Positions 26,939-35,928 of a DNA stretch of 64,000 nt are shown here, in pieces. Every line of letters begins with the position of its first letter. Position 1 is the stretch's first letter. Source of the stretch: an uncultured Clostridium sp. GTDB taxonomy: Bacteria > Bacillota > Clostridia > Lachnospirales > Lachnospiraceae. The position numbers and the translations under genes were made by a program. The notes beneath the pieces were generated by a model, which was not told the DNA's origin, ran no database searches, and saw only the letters and a program-made list of their open reading frames with translations. The stretch spans positions 1 through 64,000 of the forward strand of contig NZ_URHZ01000001.1 in assembly GCF_900547735.1 (NCBI RefSeq), in the 5' to 3' direction.

Positions 26939-27668
26939 ATGACCAGGATTAAACGAACACTCACATTGATGTCGCTCTGCCTGCTCCTGCTTCTTTCCGC
27001 ATGCGGCTGGAACCGTGGCACATCAGTTGTGATTTATGATGATGCGCCCGTCTCGGCAGCGCCGTTGGACTGGGTGAACGGCCGTATTGCCAAGGGGAGA
27101 CGTAAGGCATCAGTCATTACTTCTTCATTCAATATACATGATGATTACCACCAATACTATTTATTGGAATTGGCAGATGGTACTTTTATTTTGACGCAGA
27201 TTCCGCAGAACGATGTTTTTGATTTGGAGCGGGGAAATAAGGTCCTTTTGCCAATCGGCCGAAAAGCGAATGTTTCAAGCGCCGCCAGAAAATACCTGTC
27301 GGAAATTTGAGAAAAATATGGGGACCTCAATGGACGGTGTGTTTTACGCCTTCGACAACAAATGGTATGAAAAACATTACTTGGCGCTGTTCTTCTTGTG
27401 ATTTTGGGTTGCCGCCGTGGTGTTCTTTTTGTTAGCCATTGCCATGGTGACGGCTGGATATAGGGGGGGGATTCGGGAGGAGACATTGTTGAATAAAATG
27501 CTCCGGCGTGATAACATGGACTTGGTCTTCAAAATATTCAACGATGTTCAGAAAAGTATTATGGAACTGCGAAATATTTATGCATCGGGAAGACGTTTCA
27601 GCTTAGCGTTATGCTGCAGAGGGCCTGGGAGGCAAAGAAAAATGAAAATTATAAAGCCAGGGGAGTGA
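26939..27668 (+). pseudogene. Lipoprotein/membrane protein with multiple frameshifts
   Basis: The first frame (26939-27310) encodes a signal with lipobox LSAC and a domain ending NVSSAARKYLSEI. The sequence then continues in other frames as GTSMDGVFYAFDNKWYEKHYLAL and VVFFLLAIAMVTAGYRGGIREETLL, a plausible membrane helix and tail. At least two frameshifts are needed to connect them. The ATG at 26939 follows ACGGAGGTAAAC. The function of the family is unknown. Between 27669 and 27836 only a short shred (VTKTFELVDKEKC) is seen. Confidence 0.65.
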
Positions 27669-27836
27669 TGATATTACGCTTCCAGTAACAAAAACGTTTG
27701 AACTGGTCGATAAGGAAAAATGCTGCTATATATTGGTATCCGGCACAGAAGTGATATTTGAAGGGAATCGATGAATTCTGGGTGAGTATGAATCAGTATC
27801 GGTAGGAGATAGAAGTCCTGCAGAGGGAAGGGGAAA

Positions 27837-28169
27837 ATGATAGAACCAACGAAAAAAGATTGGAAACTTTATAGAGAAAAGATATCTGGGTGGCAGGAAG
27901 CTTATATGGAAAGACTTATTAAGCAATATTCGGAGTTTTTATCTGAGGATTTGCCGGCATCAACGAAATTCTGGGAATTAGAAAAGAGAATTCATAATGA
28001 TAAAAGAAGACCGGGCGTATGTATTGATTTAAAAAGATCCACAATGGTTTGGGATATCATCTCTCTAATTAATGACGGTTTAATAAATGTTGATGCTCTT
28101 GAAGAATTCAGTGATGAATTGAAAGATGTTGTAAGGTTTATATTAGAAAGGCAGCCAAGCTCTTTTTAG
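27837..28169 (+). CDS. Conserved hypothetical protein
   Basis: 110-residue helical protein beginning MIEPTKKDWKLYREKI and including FWELEKRIHNDKRRPGV and LEEFSDELKDVVRFIL. This belongs to a small, widespread clostridial family of unknown role, sometimes carrying a misleading transporter name although it has no membrane helix. GAGGGAAGGGGAAA precedes the ATG. The gap 28170-28558 has no intact gene; a fragment ending FEKIISVLPEK lies near 28335-28411. Confidence 0.7.
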   Translation: MIEPTKKDWKLYREKISGWQEAYMERLIKQYSEFLSEDLPASTKFWELEKRIHNDKRRPGVCIDLKRSTMVWDIISLINDGLINVDALEEFSDELKDVVRFILERQPSSF

Positions 28170-28558
28170 AATTGAAATAGGACACTGTTTCGGGACAAAA
28201 AGGCAATGATATGTTAGCCTGACTATTACATGTAGAAACCATTGTTTTATTGGAGCAAAATATGTTTATTCCAGAATATCTAATGGTTTCATATATCAGG
28301 CCATTTGGACATGAATGTTTTTCAACCCCTTGACCGTGTCGTTTTACCAAGTATGGATCAGGAAGTAAATGCAGCATTTGAAAAAATAATTTCAGTCTTG
28401 CCGGAAAAATAGCTCATTGTTTCGTCCGATTCCAGCTCGGGAGCATATTAGGAAGAAACAATCAAATCATAGCGTATGCTTTCCATGAATTTACTGGTCC
28501 GCGCAAAAACAATTAATTAAATTACGGTTCATAAACGAAGAAAAGGAGCGAAACTATT

Positions 28559-29293
28559 ATGACACAGGGATATTTGACACAGGAATCAAAACGCGCAAAT
28601 GAGGCTACAAAGAAAATATTTTCCAGAGTAGGCATTGCATATGTCGTCCTTATCGCGATTCTTTATTTTCTTATGAGGGATTCCTTTGATTTAAATGACC
28701 CATCCTACCGGGAAATATTTTCTATTTTGAAAATTCTTACCGTGGTTGTTTTTCTTGCGCTGGCCGTAAGGTTATTCAGAGCAAGCCGGATTGCTACGAA
28801 TGGAGAAAATCTGATTCTGCCTTTTGAAGAAGGTACAAAACAAGCGGTGGGACAAATTATCGACCAGGAGGCATTGGAAGGTAAAATCCAGGTGGAGGAA
28901 TACATATACGAGATCGAAGAAGGAAAGAAACCTCACGGAGAAAAGATTGTACTGACGCCCTCTTATCTGCTGCTATGCGGGGACAGAATGAAGGTGACGG
29001 CAATTCCGCGTGATAAGATTTATTGGATCTGTGCCCAGGTTGGCCAAAAGGGCGGCCCCTTTATTGTGCGGATTCTGATTTTCACTGAAAAGAAGATTTT
29101 CAATATGACCGGAGTCGATATCGAACACGTAGAGCGCATTGCTGAGAAGATACATCAATACATGCCTGACATTTTCAGCGATTATGATCCTTTTTTCTTG
29201 TCTTATGAATTAGAAAAACTTTATGCCAAAAACCGTGAGGAGTTTTTGGTGTTCTATGAGAAGGAAAAAAGAAAGCATGAAACAATACAGTGA
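28559..29293 (+). CDS. Two-helix membrane protein, unknown function
   Basis: 244-residue protein with membrane helices near residues 22-40 (GIAYVVLIAILYFLM) and 58-76 (LKILTVVVFLALAVRLF), then a cytosolic domain with PH-like strand spacing (LTPSYLLLCGDRMKVTAIPRDKIYWI, RILIFTEKKIFNMTG) and a charged helical tail. The ATG follows AAAAGGAGCGAAACT. The function is unknown; a PH-like scaffold is an inference from strand pattern only. The gap 29294-29696 shows no gene. Confidence 0.65.
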   Translation: MTQGYLTQESKRANEATKKIFSRVGIAYVVLIAILYFLMRDSFDLNDPSYREIFSILKILTVVVFLALAVRLFRASRIATNGENLILPFEEGTKQAVGQIIDQEALEGKIQVEEYIYEIEEGKKPHGEKIVLTPSYLLLCGDRMKVTAIPRDKIYWICAQVGQKGGPFIVRILIFTEKKIFNMTGVDIEHVERIAEKIHQYMPDIFSDYDPFFLSYELEKLYAKNREEFLVFYEKEKRKHETIQ

Positions 29294-29696
29294 GACATGA
29301 AGCAAACTATTACCAGTTAATGGAATGAGGAAAACGACGATTCTTCGGTGTTTTGTGATAAAAAGACAGATGGGAACGCTGAGAAATTTACACGGTTACT
29401 TAGAGAACCGATAGGGAACCAGTCTGGAAAGGCATTTGGTTAAAAAAACTAACTACCTGGATATGATTTACTGAAAGCTGTCGATTATGAAAATGCCGCC
29501 GTGACTTCTTTTCTGCCGCCGGGTGTATCAAGGTTATCCTTGCAGGAATCCTAAAAGGGCTGTGCCGGAGGCGGTAAGGATTGGGCAAGAGGAGCTTTAC
29601 CTTGTGATGCGTGTAATGATGCAGCTCAGATAGTTAGTGAAAATAAATCATTTTTATAGTCAGAAATTTCAACTTAAATGTTGCAGGGGGTAAAAT

Positions 29697-30143
29697 ATGG
29701 AGCAGATTATAAATTATCAAGATATGTCTTCCGAACAAAGGCGTTCAGCTTTGTATGCATTAGACTCAATCGGTTTTCATCCTGCCCACGGAAAGATAAA
29801 AACGATGCAGAATATAATGGACAAGTCAGTTGAGGATAAGATGCCACAGTTCTATTTTGTTTTTAGGGACAAGGAACTGATAGGCTATTTGTTCCTTATC
29901 GGTGATGAGAAAAAATTTCGTGCATTTCCGTGGATTGCCATTGATAATCTTGACGAATTGCCGATGAGAATTGTTGAACCGTTAGCCGATATCGCAATTA
30001 AGGCATGGAATAATGAGGAAGGTATTATTGTTAATGCTGATGGCAGTCACACGGAAAAGAAATTAATTGCGCTGAACTATAAACAGCGATTAGAGAATTA
30101 TAAATGTGGGATTGGACGTCGAAATGAACGTGAAACCCGCTGA
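29697..30143 (+). CDS. Hypothetical protein
   Basis: 148-residue protein with the ATG after TTGCAGGGGGTAAAAT. It includes MPQFYFVFRDKELIGYLFLIGD and NLDELPMRIVEPLADIAIKAW, a mixed alpha/beta protein without a named family. The end (KCGIGRRNERETR) looks like read-through into unrelated DNA, since the next bases are a decayed DUF5131 fragment; the natural C-terminus may have been lost. Confidence 0.55.
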   Translation: MEQIINYQDMSSEQRRSALYALDSIGFHPAHGKIKTMQNIMDKSVEDKMPQFYFVFRDKELIGYLFLIGDEKKFRAFPWIAIDNLDELPMRIVEPLADIAIKAWNNEEGIIVNADGSHTEKKLIALNYKQRLENYKCGIGRRNERETR

Positions 30144-30190
30144 CAATTCCGGTTTGCGGAGCTGGAAAAATTTCATTTGATTTGATTTGC

Positions 30191-30300
30191 TCCATGAACC
30201 TGTGCCGGAGGCTGAGAATATCCGCAAATACCCGTAAATACCTGGCAGCAGGCCAGATTGAGCAGGTGACCCGTGGCGGTAAGCCATTTCCGGAGGCTGG
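30191..30300 (+). pseudogene. Decayed DUF5131 fragment (copy 3)
   Basis: The stretch corresponds to about 7390-7490 inside the intact DUF5131 gene: CCATGAACC..., a divergent ATATCCGCAAATAC, and CAGATTGAGCAGGTGACC, then TGGCGGTAAGCC, with stops inside. It is a third, more diverged copy, separate from the one at 31436. Confidence 0.65.
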
Positions 30301-30326
30301 ATTCAATTATATATGCTAATATAGAT

Positions 30327-30383
30327 AAAGGCTGTAATGACAAAGTGTTCAAAAGTCATGGCAGCCTTTCTTTTTACGTTTTT
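30327..30383 (+). terminator. Rho-independent terminator
   Basis: AAAGGCTG...ATGAC pairs with GTCAT..CAGCCTTT over 15 positions with two mismatches and is followed by CTTTTTACGTTTTTT. The region from here to 30897 carries no gene that I can support. Confidence 0.65.
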
Positions 30384-30745
30384 TCATACTATAAATAATT
30401 TCTAATTAAAAAAAAATAGGGGAACAATGTCTTTTTAGAACAGGAGATGAAAAGAATCATACAAAATAGCTGGTATCGTGACACGGCTGGATTCTTAGGT
30501 TAGTTATGCTATAGGAAGACAGAGGGCTATGCTTGTATGTGTCTGGAGTTCACGGAGACGGAGGCATCCATTATGACGGCAAAGCTTAGAGCCATCAAGA
30601 GCCATTCTTCAAATGAACTTCACGGACACAGGGATTTGGTTAGGGTATGATATACATGGAAAAATGTAATAAAACAGAGAAGTAAAAGAATGGTCCGGAC
30701 AATACTTATAATGTTGAGGAAAAAGAGGCACACCATGAAGCAAAG

Positions 30746-30802
30746 GGACAAAGGAACAAAGGAGTAAAGGAACTAAGGAGTAAAGGAGCAATGAAACAAA
30801 GT
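30746..30802 (+). repeat. Imperfect 8-bp tandem repeats
   Basis: A run of AAAGGAAC / AAAGGAGT-like octamers is repeated about six times. It contains many AGGAG cores but no gene starts there. Probably slippage-derived. Confidence 0.5.
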
Positions 30803-30897
30803 CCTCCAGGACTGGAATCAAAGAGCGTAAGTTGCACAATAAGACAGGAACGGAATCGTCGCTTATAAGTCCATCCTATTTAGAATAAACCAAAACA

Positions 30898-30948
30898 GAA
30901 CATTTGTTCTGTTTTGCTATTGCACTCTTCATCGCGGTCCTGTATAAT
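30898..30948 (+). promoter_or_regulatory. Promoter with LexA-like palindrome (copy 2)
   Basis: GAACATTTGTTC (30898-30909), then TTGCAC (30920-30925), 17 bp, TATAAT (30943-30948). Same layout as at 6375-6425. The two-base inversion of the palindrome centre keeps GAAC-N4-GTTC intact, which suggests selection on the half-sites. Confidence 0.6.
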
Positions 30949-30976
30949 AGGATCAGAAACAGGAAGGAGCATTTAC

Positions 30977-31402
30977 GTGATACGGTTATTTGAGTTTCGG
31001 GATTTAGATAAAATAATGGAGATCTGGCTGGAGGGAAACCTGCAGGCCCATGCATTTATAGGGGAAGAGCACTGGAAGCAGAACTATGAATCAGTTAAAT
31101 CGGTTCTGCCTAATGCGGAAGTTTATGTATGTGAGGAAGCGGGGGAGATCTTGGGATTCATTGGGATGGATGCCGACTATATTGCCGGATTATTTGTAAA
31201 AGAGGAGTATCAGGGCAGGGGCATCGGCCGTCTGTTGATTGAGACTGTAAAGCGGAAACAGCGCCTGTCATTACATGTATATGAAAGAAACTCCGGAGCG
31301 GTGGCATTTTACCGGGCGGCGGGTTTCAAGATTCAACAAAGCATGACGGAAAAAGAGACAGGCGAGAAAGAATACCTGATGGTCTATGGAGAATCTGAAT
31401 AG
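30977..31402 (+). CDS. GNAT-family N-acetyltransferase, duplicate
   Basis: 141-residue paralogue of the protein at 6455-6880, nearly identical along its length, with motif A LFVKEEYQGRGIGRLLIE and the C-terminal SGAVAFYRAAGFKI. GTG at 30977 matches the first copy's start, with GGAAGGAGC upstream; a longer in-frame ATG at 30914 lies in the promoter. The duplication includes the promoter and the following DUF5131 gene, of which only the 3' part survives here. The frame is intact, so this copy probably still works. Confidence 0.86.
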   Translation: MIRLFEFRDLDKIMEIWLEGNLQAHAFIGEEHWKQNYESVKSVLPNAEVYVCEEAGEILGFIGMDADYIAGLFVKEEYQGRGIGRLLIETVKRKQRLSLHVYERNSGAVAFYRAAGFKIQQSMTEKETGEKEYLMVYGESE

Positions 31403-31435
31403 AGGCCTGTTTGGAAAATTGTAGTAAATGAATGG

Positions 31436-31643
31436 TCACCTGTGGCGGAGAGTCGGGACCAGAGGCCAGAATCTGTGATTTGCATGGATTTTAAACACAA
31501 TGCAGCAATGTGTGGAATACGATGTCCCTTTCTGGTTTAAACAGGCCGGAGCGAACTTCAAAAAGGGAAATCGTTTGTATTGCATTGAGCGCAAGGATCA
31601 GATGAGCCAGGCCGCGAAGGCTGGAGTCAATTATAGATGTTAA
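31436..31643 (+). pseudogene. Decayed DUF5131 3' end (copy 2)
   Basis: Homologous to about 7457-7672: ACCTGTGGCGGAGAGTCGGG, then VNTMQQCVEYDVPFWFKQ-type sequence after a one-base loss at about 31480, and ERKDQMSQAAKAGVNYR to a stop. The first two-thirds of the gene, including the cysteine motif, are deleted. Downstream homology to the first locus continues to about 31800. Confidence 0.75.
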
Positions 31644-31811
31644 GATAGGTATAGGAAATATAGGTATAGGAAATATGGGCAGGATCGGATACAACCCTGG
31701 AAGATTTACTTCTTGGCTTTTACAAACCGATATTGCTTTTCAAACGAATTCAGGATACGATAGTTACGTTCAGGTGCAGACAAATTAGAATTTAACGAGG
31801 AGGTGCTGGAT

Positions 31812-32450
31812 ATGGAATATGGTCCCAATCCCAATGCAATTTATCCGAATGAAGCAATTAAAAGTGTATGCTTTATTAAAAATGTAATCACACGGCCGAA
31901 TATAATCATAGGCGATTATACTTATTATGATGATATAAATGGTGCGGAAAAATTTGAAGAGCGTGTAACTCATCACTACGAATTTCTCGGTGATAAACTC
32001 ATAATCGGTAAGTTTTGTGCCATTGCAAAGGGTGTTGAATTTGTAATGAACGGGGCAAATCACAGAATGAAAAGCATTACCACATACCCATTTAATATTA
32101 TGGGGGCCGGTTGGGAGAAATGCACCCCTGCACTTGATGATTTACCCATAAAAGGAGATACCGTTATTGGTAATGATGTGTGGATTGGGCAAAATGTTAC
32201 GGTTATGCCCGGAGTTCACATTGGTGATGGGGCAATCATCGCCGCCAATTCTGTTGTAGCAAAAGATATCCCTGCGTATCATATTGCAGGCGGAAATCCG
32301 GCCCGAATAATCCGAAAACGATTTGATGATGAACTTATTTCATATTTGAAGGAATTAAAATGGTGGGACTGGCCACCTGAGAAATTATTTATCAATCTTG
32401 AGGTTTTATGCAGCGGCAATCTGGAACAGATACGACACATTTCCGAATGA
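31812..32450 (+). CDS. Vat-family xenobiotic acetyltransferase
   Basis: 212-residue left-handed beta-helix acetyltransferase of the type that O-acetylates streptogramin A and related compounds. Seen: GPNPNAIYP at the N-terminus, KLIIGKFCAIAKGVEFVMNG followed by ANHRM (the catalytic-His segment), YPFNIMGAGW, LPIKGDTVIGNDVWIG and hexapeptide repeats through GGNPARIIRKRF. All match Vat-class enzymes. The ATG at 31812 follows ACGAGGAGGTGCTGG. A resistance role is likely by family, but chromosomal members may have other acceptors. Confidence 0.82.
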   Translation: MEYGPNPNAIYPNEAIKSVCFIKNVITRPNIIIGDYTYYDDINGAEKFEERVTHHYEFLGDKLIIGKFCAIAKGVEFVMNGANHRMKSITTYPFNIMGAGWEKCTPALDDLPIKGDTVIGNDVWIGQNVTVMPGVHIGDGAIIAANSVVAKDIPAYHIAGGNPARIIRKRFDDELISYLKELKWWDWPPEKLFINLEVLCSGNLEQIRHISE

Positions 32451-32523
32451 TTAAATCTCGGTTTGTCCAGCTTAAAACGGAAGCTGCAGAGGTCACAAAC
32501 GGGAAATGATGGAGGAAAATTAA

Positions 32524-33102
32524 TTGTGTAAAGAATATATGATTCCGGCATGTTCCGGAATAAAAATTGATGTCGGGCAAGGCCAAACTATAACAGTGAT
32601 TGACATTGAAGGCGGCCAGGTAGTGGATTTTTTTGCAGAGGTAAATGGAAACGCAGATGAATTTCTTTCAACCGGAGTAACGATTGACTGCAACGAATCT
32701 TTGAAACTGAACATCGGTGATGTTATCTATACAAATTTATACCGGCCTATGATGAAGATACTTTCTGATGATGTTGGAGAACATGATTTGTTCCATCCAT
32801 GCTGCCGACCGGAGATGTATGATTTTTTCTATCACAATGGAAAAGGGCATCCCAACTGCCTGGATAATATAAATAAGGCACTTGAAGAACACCGTACTAT
32901 TATCACACCGGTCAATTTGTTCATGCACACGAGAATTAACACCGACGGCAGTATTTCAGTGGAAAAACCGATGTCTAAAGCGGGTGACAAGATTGTGTTG
33001 GAAGCACAAATGGATATCCGGTTAGGGATTGCCGCATGCAGTGTTTCTGAAAGCAAGTGCAACAGCGGAACATGTTCTTCTGTTAAAGTTGTCATAGATT
33101 AA
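32524..33102 (+). CDS. DUF1989 (urea carboxylase-associated) family protein
   Basis: 192-residue protein with IPACSGIKIDVGQGQTITVIDIEG, VDFFAE, CCRPEMYDFFY, CLDNINKAL and PVNLFMHTRI, all typical of DUF1989 proteins, which include urea-carboxylase-associated and carboxyguanidine-deiminase-like metal proteins. TTG is the start, with GATGGAGGAAAA upstream; an ATG five codons on is possible. No urea carboxylase genes are nearby, so the substrate is unknown. Cys-rich end (CNSGTCSS) is unusual. Confidence 0.8.
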   Translation: MCKEYMIPACSGIKIDVGQGQTITVIDIEGGQVVDFFAEVNGNADEFLSTGVTIDCNESLKLNIGDVIYTNLYRPMMKILSDDVGEHDLFHPCCRPEMYDFFYHNGKGHPNCLDNINKALEEHRTIITPVNLFMHTRINTDGSISVEKPMSKAGDKIVLEAQMDIRLGIAACSVSESKCNSGTCSSVKVVID

Positions 33103-33163
33103 TCAGCTCCTGGTCTGCGGAACCGGAAAACATAAAACATATATTTGCAAAGGAGAATGCAGT

Positions 33164-33469
33164 ATGGAAAAGTTAATGTACATGATGATGATCGAGAAAA
33201 CCAAGACCTATAATAAGCTGACCGGGAAAGTAGTTACAGAACATGTTGAGAACATAAGAAAGCTGGACGACGAGGGAAAGCTGGAATTCTGCGGTGTGTT
33301 TAAGGGGTATCCGGGGATGGCGGGCATGTATATTCTGAAAACAGATAGCCGTGAGGAGGCGGAAGAACTTTGCAGTAGGGAACCTCTGGTTACCGGAGGA
33401 TATGCAACCTATAAATTAGTTGCTTTGCAGGCCGCGAATCGGGAAAATAACTATCTGCTAAAATCATGA
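33164..33469 (+). CDS. YCII-like domain protein
   Basis: 101-residue protein resembling YCII/muconolactone-isomerase-like ferredoxin folds: EHVENIRKLDDEGKLEFCGVFKG, then MYILKTDSREEAEELCSREPLV. Such proteins are dimeric, with a putative His/Asp pair; no reaction is assigned. The ATG follows AAAGGAGAATGCAGT. It lies between the DUF1989 and VOC genes on the same strand. Confidence 0.75.
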   Translation: MEKLMYMMMIEKTKTYNKLTGKVVTEHVENIRKLDDEGKLEFCGVFKGYPGMAGMYILKTDSREEAEELCSREPLVTGGYATYKLVALQAANRENNYLLKS

Positions 33470-33520
33470 AGGAAATAAATACAGAAAACAAAGCAGATTT
33501 GATTTTGAAGAGGAGAACAG

Positions 33521-33883
33521 ATGATAACAGGATACTATTGTACCAATATTTTTTCTGAGCGGGCGCAAGAACTTATTGAGTTCTATAGGGATATATTAGA
33601 AATTCCTTTTATTAAGACTGATGTGGACGAATCAAATGGAGTTTATCTTGGCTTTATAGAAAATGCCCCCACTCTTTGTATATGGGATTGCAAAGCATTC
33701 AACGCACAACCAACCGGATATCAATCATTTGTTTTTCAAACAGAAGATCTCGATACAACAATGATATGTTTAAAGGAAAAAGGAGTTACACTATCAGATC
33801 CTATTAGATATGACTGGGGTACTTACGAAGTCCGTTTAAAAGACCTTGATGAAAACGAGGTAGTGATAGTTGAGTACACATAA
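33521..33883 (+). CDS. VOC (glyoxalase/bleomycin-resistance fold) protein
   Basis: 120-residue protein with two beta-alpha-beta-beta-beta modules: LIEFYRDILEIPF, YQSFVFQTEDLDTTMICLKEKG and RLKDLDENEVVIVEYT. Metal-ligand positions of glyoxalases are only partly kept, so the function may be binding of a small molecule. The ATG follows AGAGGAGAACAG. Confidence 0.8.
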   Translation: MITGYYCTNIFSERAQELIEFYRDILEIPFIKTDVDESNGVYLGFIENAPTLCIWDCKAFNAQPTGYQSFVFQTEDLDTTMICLKEKGVTLSDPIRYDWGTYEVRLKDLDENEVVIVEYT

Positions 33884-33992
33884 TCACAAATTTCAGTTTA
33901 ATTTGATAATAAACTATGCCTTATCCGCATAGTCACTCTATCACTGTCAAACACAAACGAAATCGATTGCCGAAATGCTGCAAATCGGGTAA

Positions 33993-34148
33993 CAAAAGGA
34001 TTTTGAAGAGCGTCTGAAAGAAGATGAAGATTATTTAGATGAATATGTATTCTGGCTATATTATTCTGTAGTACAAGATGACAGTTTGTTAATAGGCGGA
34101 TACGAGGGAGATGCCACTGATTTGTTGAGGGGAAAAATAGGAATTTAG
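33993..34148 (+). pseudogene. C-terminal fragment of unknown gene
   Basis: Open frame of 51 codons reading QKDFEERLKEDEDYLDEYV and WLYYSVVQDDSLLIGGYEGD up to a stop at 34146. It has no start and no upstream continuation. Sequence is protein-like, probably the tail of a lost immunity-type or hypothetical gene. Confidence 0.35.
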
Positions 34149-34238
34149 AACAGAACGGGCAGAAGCACGGCTTTGTACACCTTTGACGGCGAAAGCCAAC
34201 CCGTCGATGTGAAAGAATGGAAGACCGGGGGAACTGTG

Positions 34239-34586
34239 ATGGCAAATATAAAAGCAGAAATCAAGATGGATGATTTGGAAAAAATTGATATCAGGGTAGG
34301 AACGATAGAATTGGTCGGGGACATACCTAAATCAGATAAGCTGGTAAAAATGACTGTGGATTTTGGAACATTTAAAAGGACAATTCTTGTTGGATTGAAA
34401 AAAGAAAGAGAAAACCCAAAAGAAGTAGAGGGGAAACAGGCATTGTTTGTTGTCAATCTGGCACCGAGAGAAATGTTCGGTGTTATATCACACGGGATGC
34501 TGTGGGATATAGGGTATGAGGACGGAATAATCCCGGTTCTGGCGATGCCGGAAAAACCTGTGCCAAACGGAACAAGAGTCGGGTAA
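34239..34586 (+). CDS. CsaA-like tRNA-binding-domain protein
   Basis: 115-residue protein with the EMAPII/CsaA OB-fold: KIDIRVGTIELVGDIPKSDKL, ILVGLKKERENP, ALFVVNLAPREMFGVISHGML. CsaA proteins are dimeric, bind tRNA-like structures and have chaperone activity. The ATG at 34239 is chosen as the first residue of MANIKAEIKMDDLEKI; the ribosome site is GGGGGAACTGTG. Upstream in frame a shred (YTFDGESQPVDVKEW) suggests fusion of unrelated DNA. Confidence 0.8.
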   Translation: MANIKAEIKMDDLEKIDIRVGTIELVGDIPKSDKLVKMTVDFGTFKRTILVGLKKERENPKEVEGKQALFVVNLAPREMFGVISHGMLWDIGYEDGIIPVLAMPEKPVPNGTRVG

Positions 34587-34793
34587 TATACGGGAAAGAA
34601 CCGGATAAGATTAAGGAGATTTTAGTTTACCGGCCCGGAGGGAAACCTTCTTGAAATCGGAATCACGAGTGAAACGTAAATGGAAGTTACAAGGGGATGA
34701 GCGGTATAAAACCGTCCATCCCCTTCTAAAATCCACAAATCATGGCATCAAACTTAAAATCAGCCTCATCATCTCTGGCGGCATTTCAAAACA

Positions 34794-35288
34794 CTATCGA
34801 ATCGATTTGCCCAGCCAATCCTCTATGGATTGTTTTTTTTCTTCCGAAAAATCCCGGTAAACCTCGTCCTTCAGCCATGCCAGATTTTTGTTGGACAGAT
34901 AATTACGCATCTGATCTTCCGCTTCGTGCATAACAACTTTAATCAGGCAGGGTTTGCTGCAGTTGCAGGCATCATTTGCGTCGGCCAGAATATTATTTTG
35001 CCTGATTTCTGCGCACTGGAACATATAAGAAGGACCTTCAATTGCTTCAACAATCTCCCAAAATGAAATGTTCTGAGCGCGTTTGGCAAGCTCATATCCG
35101 CCCTTCGCTCCCTGGATGGATCGAACAATACCGGCTTTCCGCAGTTTTGTAAAAATCTTAGAGAGATACGTTTCGGATAACTGGTTTAGTTCAGCAAGCT
35201 CTTTGATTCCGATTGTTGTGCCTACAGGCATATCAATCATATAAAAAAGCGAGTGAAAAGCATACTCCACACCCTGGCTTAATTGCAT
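34794..35288 (-). CDS. Rrf2-family transcription regulator
   Basis: 164-residue winged-helix regulator. MQLSQGVEYAFHSLFYM and LAELNQLSETYLSKIFTKLRKAGIV with GAKGGYELAK are classic Rrf2 segments. Three cysteines (CAEI..., CNCSKPC near residues 92-113) could bind an Fe-S cluster or sense redox/NO as in NsrR/IscR relatives. It is divergent from a PPOX-family gene, with promoter and operator-like repeats in the 137 bp between them, so it very likely controls that gene and itself. Confidence 0.88.
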   Translation of the reverse strand: MQLSQGVEYAFHSLFYMIDMPVGTTIGIKELAELNQLSETYLSKIFTKLRKAGIVRSIQGAKGGYELAKRAQNISFWEIVEAIEGPSYMFQCAEIRQNNILADANDACNCSKPCLIKVVMHEAEDQMRNYLSNKNLAWLKDEVYRDFSEEKKQSIEDWLGKSIR

Positions 35289-35300
35289 AAAATCACTCCT

Positions 35301-35405
35301 TTACAGATAATCTATATCTATTATAGCACGATATTTTTTTAGTATCAATTGACTTTTCAATATTAGTATGATATAGTTATATTACGGATAACATATATCT
35401 GTAAT
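35301..35405. promoter_or_regulatory. Divergent promoters with two operator-like palindromes
   Basis: Plus strand: TTGACT (35349-35354), 17 bp, TATAGT (35372-35377) for the PPOX gene. Minus strand: TTGATA (35348-35343), 17 bp, TATAAT (35325-35320) for rrf2. A dyad ATTACGGATA...ATCTGTAAT sits at 35381-35405 just after the plus -10, and a weaker related dyad TTACAGATA...TATCTATTA at 35301-35323 covers the minus -10. Shared half-site TTACnGATA marks likely Rrf2 operators. Confidence 0.6.
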
Positions 35406-35425
35406 ATACTTAATTGGAGGACTTT

Positions 35426-35797
35426 ATGTTTAATGAATCATTTTTAGAAGTGTTAAAGCACGAGGGCGTTGTTTCCGTAACATCCTGGTCAGATGAGAAT
35501 ACGCATGTTGCCAACACCTGGAACAGTTATCTGCACATTACATCAGATAACCGAATCCTGATTCCAGCCGCCTGGTTTAATAGAACACAAAAAAATGTTG
35601 ATGTCCAGAACAAAGTTATCATCACCTTAGGCAGTCACGAGGTACAGGGTAAAATGGGTATGGGCACGGGCTTTGTTGTAGACGGAACAGCTAAGTTCCT
35701 CACGGAGGGCGCCGATTTTGACATGATGAAAGAAAAGTATTCCTTCCTTACTCGTGTTTTGGAAATAACACCTGAAAAAGTTAGACAAACAATATAA
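35426..35797 (+). CDS. Pyridoxamine-5'-phosphate-oxidase-fold (FMN-binding) protein
   Basis: 123-residue split-barrel flavoprotein: LEVLKHEGVVSVTSW, ILIPAAWFNRTQKNV, IITLGSHEVQGKMGMGTGFVV. This type binds FMN or F420/heme-like cofactors and reduces small substrates. The ATG follows TAATTGGAGGACTTT. It is divergent from rrf2 and probably under its control, suggesting a redox or nitrosative-stress role. Confidence 0.82.
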   Translation: MFNESFLEVLKHEGVVSVTSWSDENTHVANTWNSYLHITSDNRILIPAAWFNRTQKNVDVQNKVIITLGSHEVQGKMGMGTGFVVDGTAKFLTEGADFDMMKEKYSFLTRVLEITPEKVRQTI

Positions 35798-35928
35798 ATA
35801 TAGGCAAAAAATAACCGTTGTGGCAGGAGTCAGCGCAGCGGTTATTTTATTGTGTGGCAATGAAAATGTGTGGCAATGAAAAGTTCGCGAAGCGTGCTTT
35901 TCGTTGTTGCCAATTTTTAAAACCGGCG

